10,176 nucleotides of DNA from contig JAIWOJ010000031.1 of NCBI GenBank assembly GCA_020216965.1, positions 1 to 10,176 of the forward strand. Reading direction: 5' to 3'. This document shows positions 1 through 5,489 of the stretch, piece after piece (within the stretch, counting starts at the first letter, position 1; each line of letters starts with the position of its first letter). Below the pieces are notes generated by a model that had not been told where the DNA came from, made no database searches, and was given only the letters and a program-made list of their open reading frames with translations. The position numbers and the translations under genes are program-made. The stretch is from Prosthecobacter sp. Its GTDB lineage: Bacteria > Verrucomicrobiota > Verrucomicrobiia > Verrucomicrobiales > Verrucomicrobiaceae.

Positions 1-2129
1 CCGTAAGCGGAACGAGAGCCCCAAGAGCTTCTGTGGTGGCAGAGCCATTGCGGCCTATGAACTCGATCACGCCGCCCGATTGCTGCACATTTCCACTAAC
101 ACCGAGGTTAATGGGAGAAGCGTCCGCAATAATGGTGGAGGCGGCATTGTTGGAGCGAATCTTCAAGGTTCCTTGGAGAATGGAAGTAGCACCTGTGTAG
201 GTATTCACTCCCGCAAGTACCCAAGTACCTAGGTCGGTTTTCGTGATGGCGGTGGTATTCGAGCCGCCGTTGTCCACAACCGCACCATTGATCACGTTGT
301 CGAGCGTGTTGCTGCCCCCCCAGAGTTAGTGTCTTGGCACCGGCTCCGCTAGCTGTGAAAGCGGCATTAAATGTGAGCGCAGGACTGGTGCCTGTCTGGT
401 TGGCAAGTAAGGTGGCTCCACCGGTGGTACCGGCTAGGTTGATAACCTTGCTGGTGGTAGCTTGGGCAGTGGTGAGGTTGTTGCCGCTAATGCTGAGGGT
501 GCCTGCCGTCGTTGTGCTGCCTATGTTAACATTGGCGGTGTTGTTGTTGATGGAACCAAAGTGGGCAATCTGGAGCGTGCCGCCGTTGATGTTCGTGGCT
601 CCCGTGTAGGTGGAGGCAGCCCCACCCAGGCTGACCGTACCAGCGCCAGCCTTCGTGAAAACGTGTGCTGCGCCAGGTGTAGCGAGCAAGTTGCCGCTAA
701 TGACGGTGTTGCCGCTGCCCCCCACCGTGAGGGAGCGGACTGTGCCATCCGATGTTCCCCAGGCCACAGTGCTGCCATACGTCAGGGTGCCGTTCATGTT
801 GTTGGTGATGGTCTGTGAGGTGCCCGCGGTCTGGGGCGTGACGGTGCCGGTGAAGGTGAGGTTCGTGCCGTTGCGTCCAGTGAAGGTGCCAGTCTGTGCG
901 TCCGTGGTGGATAGGCGGTAGTTGCCCAAGGTAATGGTATTGTTGATGGCCTGGCTGCCGATCGCATGGTCCACGAACAGGGTAGAGGAGGCGCGGTTAT
1001 AGACATTCTTATTGAAGGCTCCTAGATCGGAGCGGATTTCCAGCGTGCCACCATTGAGGTCCAAAGTGGAGAGATCGTTGGTGCCAGTATTAGTACCAAG
1101 CTGGGCAGGGTTGGTAACGCGAACCGTACTCACCCCGCTAGCGACACTGCCGCTGACGCGGATGGTGCCAGAAAATCCAGTCGCGCTTGAGGGAGCTAGG
1201 ATAAGAGTACCAGCGCCAAGGTGATCAATCGTGCCTGTGCCAGAAAGAGTGCCGGAGACGGTGGTGTTGCCCATGCCTGCGGAATTGACGGTGCCGAAAG
1301 TGGTGATGGTGGTGCCAGCGGTGCCGTTGATGGTCACGGGACCGGTGATGGTGAGCATGCCACCTGTCGAGTTGATGCGGGTGCTAATATTGCCTACCGC
1401 AGTCGTCATGGCTCCACTGATGGAATTGCTGCCGACGCTGGCCAGAGCACCGCTACGGTCGGCGATTGGACCGTAACCTTGAAGGGAAAGATCCCTTGTA
1501 AAATCAATACCTGTGGAGTAGTCCCCCTCTAGCACCAATTGACCGCCGCCAAAACTACGGGTAGCTGAGCCAGTCACGACGACGGTAGAAGTATCCGAAC
1601 CCAGAGCACTCATGTTAGCTATCACCAGGGAACCCCCACTGATGGTCGTGGTGCCGGTGTAGGAATTTGAGGAGTTATCGAGGCGAACGGCACCACCGCC
1701 CGTTTTGAGCAAACCATCAGTGCCCGTGATGAGGGAGCTGATGACGCTGTTGGTGCCCATCTCTGCATAAAGACCTCCTGCACCTAGAGTGAGGGTGCCG
1801 CCAGAAAGGAGGTAATTATTGCGGAATCGAAGCTGACCTACCTCACTGGATGCGCCGAGGGTGATGATCTGTGGGTTCGAGAGTGTGCCAGGGTTTGGGA
1901 TGGCGAAGGGTAGGATAGCGGTGTCTGAGAGTGTGGGCAGGCCGCTGCTCCAGTTCGTGGCGTTATCCCAGAGAAAATCGGTTTCGCTCGCAGCGGTCCA
2001 GAAGACATCGGCACCTAGTGCGGGCTGCGCTACCTGCCACGTCGCTGTGATGGCACAGACCATGCTTGCAAGCGCTTTGTTATGGCGGCGCAGGCTGGAC
2101 ATGAATGGGCTGGAGGGACGGTTTTTCAT
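1..2129 (-). CDS. Secreted autotransporter-associated beta-strand repeat (PATR) protein, N-terminal part, frameshifted
   Basis: Large extracellular protein, Ser/Thr/Gly/Asn-rich, built of beta-helix-like repeats; probably a cell-surface or passenger protein. Residues 1-40 look like a long Sec signal peptide (basic N-region, hydrophobic segment about 20-33, probable cleavage after ALGA at 40). At least three copies of the autotransporter-associated beta-strand repeat are visible at about 140-171, 488-521 and 628-657, each with the core (N/T)(S/T)YTG(T/A)T.I..G(S/T)L.I. The frame is open to residue 605 and then turns into non-repeat sequence. Dropping one G from the G7 run at 315-321 restores a clean repeat (GVNTYTGATSILQGTLKI) and about 104 further codons open to the left edge, so the gene continues beyond the window and its C-terminal anchor or barrel is unseen. 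The start at 2129 has no clear Shine-Dalgarno; M10 at 2102 is an alternative and would shorten the signal peptide. The ligand or role cannot be told. Confidence 0.85.
315..321. repeat. C7/G7 homopolymer at the frameshift of the beta-strand-repeat gene
   Basis: Seven consecutive Cs on the plus strand (Gs in the coding sense). With seven Gs, residue G605 is followed by out-of-frame sequence with no family resemblance. With six Gs the protein continues in frame with a canonical repeat. It is therefore the site of a one-base insertion, which may be a sequencing or assembly error, a slipped-strand phase switch, or a real inactivating mutation. Confidence 0.8.
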
Positions 2130-2180
2130 GATGCGGAAAGGTTGGTTACTTCCTGATTGGCGGGGGGTGGGACCAGTCTG

Positions 2181-2209
2181 GAAATTTCTGGGAAAAAACC
2201 CATTATTTC
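2181..2209 (-). promoter_or_regulatory. Compound stem-loop in the leader of the repeat-protein gene
   Basis: In the transcript sense, GAAAT pairs with ATTTC as an outer helix and TGGG pairs with CCCA as an inner helix around a T6 loop, with small internal loops between them. It lies about 50-80 nt upstream of the start at 2129. It might influence mRNA stability or translation, but the helices are short and AU-rich, so this is tentative. Confidence 0.3.
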
Positions 2210-2229
2210 GAAACTATTCGCCGTTTTGG

Positions 2230-2247
2230 CAGGAATCTTGTTTCCTG
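2230..2247. other. 6-bp dyad CAGGAA-N6-TTCCTG
   Basis: A perfect inverted repeat with a six-base spacer, about 100 bp upstream of the repeat-protein start and left of the terminator candidate. The geometry fits a dimeric regulator site, but a six-base arm can arise by chance and no regulator gene is nearby. Confidence 0.25.
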
Positions 2248-2269
2248 TAAAGACTTTTGCATTACAGCG

Positions 2270-2296
2270 AAAAAAACGGCAACACGGCTTTGTGCC
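2270..2296 (-). terminator. Rho-independent terminator candidate, leftward
   Basis: Read on the minus strand, GGCACA pairs with TGTTGCC (one bulged T) around a short loop, followed by one G and then seven Ts (2276 down to 2270). A G/C-based stem directly followed by a U-tract is the classic intrinsic terminator layout. It lies about 260 nt past the pdhA stop and 140 nt before the repeat-protein start, so it could end the pdhA transcript and insulate the next gene. The six-pair bulged stem is modest. Confidence 0.4.
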
Positions 2297-2375
2297 TGTG
2301 CCTGAAGGCTTTATGCTGGATGGCCCTCCCTTGAGAATTTGACTAGCGCTACAGTCAGCCAGGATGAAGCCTGCC

Positions 2376-2441
2376 TGTGGGATAAAGATGCGCCAGTAAT
2401 CAGGAAAGAGAAAAATCTGGAGCCACCCGATTTATCCCACA
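2376..2441. repeat. 11-bp perfect inverted repeat with 44-nt spacer
   Basis: TGTGGGATAAA at 2376-2386 is the exact reverse complement of TTTATCCCACA at 2431-2441. Inside it a second pair, CCAG at 2393-2396 and CTGG at 2417-2420 with GC/GC just outside, lets the whole 66 bases fold into one interrupted hairpin. No U-tract follows on either side, so a terminator is unlikely. A small mobile-repeat remnant, a regulator site or a processed RNA structure are possibilities. Confidence 0.6.
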
Positions 2442-2558
2442 ATCCTTTTGAGCAAGGGCATTGGTTGCAAAAAATAATGCTTAATGTATAAACAAGGAAA
2501 AATTAAGTAGCCATCCTCCCAGTTTAAGATTTAGTAGTATATTTGAGAGCTTCAGCGA

Positions 2559-3635
2559 TTAGTCGTTGAAGAAGTGGCGACCGGTCTGGCCGGCTTCGGT
2601 TTTGTTGTCCACTTCCCAATAGACGTCCTCAAAAATGGATTCGGGCTCTGGGTAGGGGCTGTCTTTGGCAAAATCAGCGCTGGCTTCAGCCTCAGCCTGG
2701 GCCTCGCGGTCGATTTTTTTCAGCTCGTCCTCGGTGGCGATTCCTTCGGTGAGCAGGACGTTTTTCCAGACTTGGATGGGGTCGTGCTCGCGCTGGAAAC
2801 GCTCGACCTCTTCCTTGGTGCGGTATTTGAGTTTATTGGCATCGGCGACGGAATGCCCCTCCCAGCGGTAGGTGGCGATTTCGAGGATGCTGGGCTTGCT
2901 TTGCTCGTGGGCGAGTTGGATGGCTTGGTGGACGCGGGCGCGGACTTCGTAGATGTTTTCGCCCAGGAAATGGTCCCAATTCATGCCGTAGCCTTCAGCG
3001 CGCTTGGCGAGGCATTCATCAAACGCAGAGCTGCGGGCCTGGCTGGTGCCCATGGAGTAGCCGTTGTTTTCGATGACGTAAATGACGGGCAGATCCCAGA
3101 GGGCAGCGAGGTTGAGCGACTCATGGAATGCGCCCTGGTTGACGGCCCCATCCCCGAGGAAGCAGAGGGCTGCCCCCTTCAGGCCGCGATATTTGAGGCC
3201 ATAGGCGAGGCCGAGGCCGAGGGGCGTCTGCCCGGCGACGATGCCATGCCCGCCCCAGTAATTTTTCTCAGGGGCGAAGTAGTGCATGGAGCCGCCTTTC
3301 CCCTTGGAGCAGCCGGTGGCCTTGCCAAAAAGCTCTGCCATGCACTCATCCATGCCCATGCCGACGGCGAGGGCGTGGCCGTGGTCACGGTAGGCCGTGA
3401 TGATGTGGTCATGCTCTCCCATGAGGGAGACGCAGCCGACGGCGACGGATTCCTGGCCGATGTAAAGGTGGAGAAAGCCACCCATACGCCCAGCCTGGTA
3501 GTGCTGGAGGGAGACCTGCTCAAACCTGCGGATGCGGATCATCTGACGGAAAAGCCCGATTTTGTCAGCCGGGGTCAGCTTTTGATTGATGGGGGCAGCG
3601 GCAGGATTGGGGGTGGGGGCTTTTGCGAGGGCCAT
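2559..3635 (-). CDS. pdhA: Pyruvate dehydrogenase E1 component, alpha subunit
   Basis: ThDP-dependent alpha subunit of the E1 decarboxylase of the pyruvate dehydrogenase complex (pyruvate to acetyl-CoA); cytoplasmic, expected to act as alpha2beta2 with PdhB. From the chosen start it is 358 residues, normal for the family. The ThDP/Mg motif is visible at about 161-191 (GDGAVNQGAFHESLN, then ENN), and the conserved YRWEGHSVAD loop lies at about 256-265. The stretch around GKGGSMHYF and GHGIVAGQTPLG is typical of PDH and related E1 alphas. The frame extends upstream to 3779, but those 48 residues are Cys/His/Pro-rich, unlike the family, and run into the divergent TPR gene. M at 3635 (MALAKAPTPNP) starts a short Ala/Pro lead typical of E1 alpha, with a weak GGA about 5-7 nt before it. 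No pdhB, pdhC or lpd is adjacent. Acetoin or branched-chain E1 alpha is a less likely alternative. Confidence 0.88.
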   Translation of the reverse strand: MALAKAPTPNPAAAPINQKLTPADKIGLFRQMIRIRRFEQVSLQHYQAGRMGGFLHLYIGQESVAVGCVSLMGEHDHIITAYRDHGHALAVGMGMDECMAELFGKATGCSKGKGGSMHYFAPEKNYWGGHGIVAGQTPLGLGLAYGLKYRGLKGAALCFLGDGAVNQGAFHESLNLAALWDLPVIYVIENNGYSMGTSQARSSAFDECLAKRAEGYGMNWDHFLGENIYEVRARVHQAIQLAHEQSKPSILEIATYRWEGHSVADANKLKYRTKEEVERFQREHDPIQVWKNVLLTEGIATEDELKKIDREAQAEAEASADFAKDSPYPEPESIFEDVYWEVDNKTEAGQTGRHFFND

Positions 3636-3753
3636 AAGTTCCAGCGAGACTAGCGGCAGATGGGGAGGGCGCAAGCAGTGAAGGCAGACAAAGCACTTGT
3701 CCGGCAGCGTGGGATGCTCTTCAAATCGTATGGAAATCAGAAAATCGGAGCCT

Positions 3754-4233
3754 ATGAACGAATGGGAACGCTGCATCACCGCCGCACAAGGCTATGTGGA
3801 ACTGGGCCTGCATGAGGAGGCAAGGGCGGAACTCGCCCGGCTGCCGGAGGAGCTGCATGAGCGCCCGGACGTGCTGGAGGTGAGCGTCTTGTGCCTGATG
3901 CATGACCATGCCTGGGCGGAGGCGCTGGAGGTAGCCCGCAGGCTCTGTGTGGTGGAGCCAGATCAGCCCGGCGGCTACATCCACACGGCCTTTTGCCTGC
4001 ATGAGCTAGGCCGGACGGCTGAGGCGCTGCAGGTGCTGGCCAGCGGTCCACCCGCCCTGCGCACCAAGCCGGTATATTATTACAATCTAGGCTGCTACCT
4101 GGCCCGGCTGGGGCAGGAGGATCAGGCACTGCGTCTGCTGAAGCAGTCTTTTGAAATGGACGGCGGTCTGCGGCGGGATGCGCGCCACGATCCTGACCTC
4201 TCTAGCCTGCGGCAAAAGCTGGAGATGCTATGA
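3754..4233 (+). CDS. Small tetratricopeptide-repeat (TPR) protein
   Basis: A 159-residue all-helical protein, probably cytoplasmic (no signal or membrane segment), presumably a protein-binding scaffold; partner unknown. Helix-turn-helix repeats with TPR spacing occupy about residues 5-31, 44-71, 73-99 and 107-134. The last is the clearest: YNLGCYLARLGQEDQALRLL. The C-terminus ends with ARHDPDLSSLR, resembling the closing segment often seen after the final TPR (DPDL..LR). The start is taken at ATG 3754 (MNEWERCI), preceded by GGAG at 3747-3750, rather close at three bases. ATG 3730 and the frame start at 3697 would add 8-19 residues without repeat character. It is divergent from pdhA (118-bp gap), so the two may share a control region, but a functional link is not shown. 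Confidence 0.8.
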   Translation: MNEWERCITAAQGYVELGLHEEARAELARLPEELHERPDVLEVSVLCLMHDHAWAEALEVARRLCVVEPDQPGGYIHTAFCLHELGRTAEALQVLASGPPALRTKPVYYYNLGCYLARLGQEDQALRLLKQSFEMDGGLRRDARHDPDLSSLRQKLEML

Positions 4234-4255
4234 TGAACCTAAAAGCAGAGATCGG

Positions 4256-4327
4256 AACCGCAGATGACGCAGAAAATGAGTGTGTGAGGAAGATCAGCTC
4301 ATCCACTTGATCTATGCCTCTATGGTT
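4256..4327. repeat. Degenerate palindromic intergenic repeat
   Basis: The left arm AACCGCAGATGACGCAGA (4256-4273) and the reverse complement of the right arm, AACCATAGAGGCATAGA (4311-4327), agree at 12 of 17 positions with one gap. The arms resemble the AACCGCAGATGACGCAGAT and AACCACAGAGGCACAGAG type of short palindromic repeats that I recall from intergenic regions of many bacterial genomes. It starts 22 bp after the TPR stop. A 9-bp word, GAAAATGAG, also occurs twice here (4272-4280 and 4342-4350). Confidence 0.45.
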
Positions 4328-4463
4328 TCATCCATCTCTCTGAAAATGAGGTAAATAAGCAGCCATCTGGATTCCCATTTCCTTATTCGGACGAAGGGTT
4401 GCGCTTTGCCAAGCAGTCGGGACGTTGCGGCTCGGGATCTGGGCTGAAGGCCGTGGGTTTTGC

Positions 4464-4507
4464 GCCAGCGGGGTCTAGGTTGCGCTGGCTGAGATTGTGG
4501 CTTTTTT
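4464..4507 (+). other. Hairpin and T-run just upstream of the class IV enzyme gene
   Basis: GCCAGCG (4464-4470) and CGCTGGC (4483-4489) can form a 7-bp stem with a 12-base loop. A run of six Ts follows at 4502-4507, twelve bases later, ending six bases before the ATG at 4513. The T-run is too far from the stem for a standard intrinsic terminator. It could be a leader structure or chance. Confidence 0.25.
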
Positions 4508-4512
4508 GCCCC

Positions 4513-5349
4513 ATGAGCAGCATTTTATGGCTAAATGGCAGCCTGATCCCCGCGCAGGAGGCGCGCATTTCACCTTTTGACCACGGGTTGCTGGTCGGCG
4601 ACGGGGTGTTTGAGACGCTGGTGGCGCGTGCAGGGGTGCCTTTTGCCCCGCAGATGCACTATGAGCGGCTCAGGGTGTCCTGTGAAAAGATGGGCCTAGC
4701 TGCCATGCCGGAGGCGACGTACCTAGAGTCACTGGCCGCTGTGCTGGAGGCCAATGGCATGACAGAGGCGCGGCTGCGTGTCACGGTGACCAGTGGCGAT
4801 GGTCCCCTGGGCTCTGAGCGCGGAGCAGCTGCAGGGACGCATCTGGTGACGGCTGCGCCGTTGAAGCCCTGGCCGCCGACGGAGCGTGTCTGCCTCTCCC
4901 CCTGGACGCGCCATGAAAATGGGGCGCTGGCGGGTGTGAAATCGACCTCCTATGGTGAAAATGTGGTGGCTCTGGCGGATGCCCGGGCGCGCGGCTACGG
5001 GGAGGCCCTGCTGGCCAACACACGCGGAGAGTTGTGCGAGGGCACGGGATCGAATGTCTTTGTGGTGGTGGATGGGGTGCTGATGACGCCCCCGCTCTCC
5101 TCAGGCTGCTTAGCTGGGGTGACGCGCAGGCTGGTGCTGGCATCCTGTGCAGCGGCAGGCATTCCCTGCCTGGAGCAAGCGCTGCCGGTATCCCTCCTGG
5201 AGCATTGCCAGGAGGCCTTTCTGACCTCCTCCACGCGGGATGTGCATCCGATTGAGAGGATCGGCCCCCGCGCGCTGCCCTGCCCTGGCCCCGTGACGCT
5301 GGCCGTGCAGGAGGCATTCCACCGGCATGGGGTCAAGGCGGCACGCTGA
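4513..5349 (+). CDS. Class IV PLP-dependent aminotransferase/lyase (aminodeoxychorismate lyase or IlvE-like)
   Basis: A 278-residue fold-type IV PLP enzyme, cytoplasmic; family members are 4-amino-4-deoxychorismate lyase (folate synthesis), branched-chain aminotransferase and D-amino-acid transaminase. N-terminal LNGSLIPAQEARISPFDHG and GDGVFET (about 30-36) are the standard opening. The PLP lysine is probably K143 in GVKSTSYGEN. NTRGELCEGTGSNVFVV (169-185) is the phosphate-binding/EG.(S/G).N motif, and TSSTRDVHPIERI (238-250) is the conserved C-terminal segment. Length and the NTRGEL-EG-SNVF wording lean towards the lyase/PabC branch, but substrate cannot be fixed by eye. The frame is open upstream to a TTG at 4399, but residues before MSSILWLNG are compositionally odd and not part of the family. 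No Shine-Dalgarno precedes the ATG, only a pyrimidine run. It stands alone, convergent with the FAD oxidoreductase gene. Confidence 0.82.
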   Translation: MSSILWLNGSLIPAQEARISPFDHGLLVGDGVFETLVARAGVPFAPQMHYERLRVSCEKMGLAAMPEATYLESLAAVLEANGMTEARLRVTVTSGDGPLGSERGAAAGTHLVTAAPLKPWPPTERVCLSPWTRHENGALAGVKSTSYGENVVALADARARGYGEALLANTRGELCEGTGSNVFVVVDGVLMTPPLSSGCLAGVTRRLVLASCAAAGIPCLEQALPVSLLEHCQEAFLTSSTRDVHPIERIGPRALPCPGPVTLAVQEAFHRHGVKAAR

Positions 5350-5395
5350 GGTAAACCCTGGCTGTCGGGGTAGATTTGGACTGGAGAGCTTGGCA

Positions 5396-5422
5396 GCAGA
5401 ATGGTCTTATTCCATTGCCTGC
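5396..5422. terminator. Weak hairpin between convergent genes
   Basis: GCAGAATGG (5396-5404) pairs with CCATT-GC-CTGC (5412-5422), with two bulged bases and a seven-base loop. It lies 47 bp after the class IV enzyme stop and about 67 bp past the FAD oxidoreductase stop from the other side. There is no U-tract on either strand, so a terminator role rests mostly on position. Confidence 0.22.
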
Positions 5423-5489
5423 ATCCTGTTGCCATTTTCACAAATCCTGATGGAGCGAAGTATTCTTGAAATGGTAAAATCCAAGCTCC

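Larger units (their letters stand above)
2130..2558. other. 429-bp intergenic region between pdhA and the repeat-protein gene
   Basis: Both flanking genes read leftwards, so this stretch should hold the 3' end of the pdhA transcript and the promoter and leader of the repeat-protein gene. It is more AT-rich than the coding DNA, most strongly at 2441-2545. In leftward order I see weak short dyads (GCATT/AATGC at 2458-2480 and CTTAAT/ATTAAG at 2480-2507), an 11-bp inverted repeat (2376-2441), a terminator-like hairpin (2270-2296), a 6-bp dyad (2230-2247) and a leader stem-loop (2181-2209). I found no convincing -35/-10 pair on the minus strand and no open frame that looks like a protein. Confidence 0.7.

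Noticed and set aside
334..1532. Several plus-strand open frames of 70-118 codons
   Set aside because: They are antisense to the beta-strand-repeat gene, and their Val/Pro/Leu-rich products reflect the repeated Gly/Thr/Asn codons on the other strand.
2574..3653. 359-codon open frame on the plus strand covering pdhA
   Set aside because: It is the exact antisense of a strongly recognised E1 alpha gene. The product is Gly/Ala/Asp/Val-rich with no family motif, as expected from codon bias in GC-rich DNA.
3636..3779. N-terminal extension of pdhA to ATG 3779
   Set aside because: The 48 extra residues are Cys/His/Pro-rich, unlike any E1 alpha or a signal peptide, and overlap the divergent TPR gene.
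4399..4512. Upstream extension of the class IV enzyme from a TTG codon
   Set aside because: The 38 residues have no family similarity, and MSSILWLNG is the normal N-terminus.
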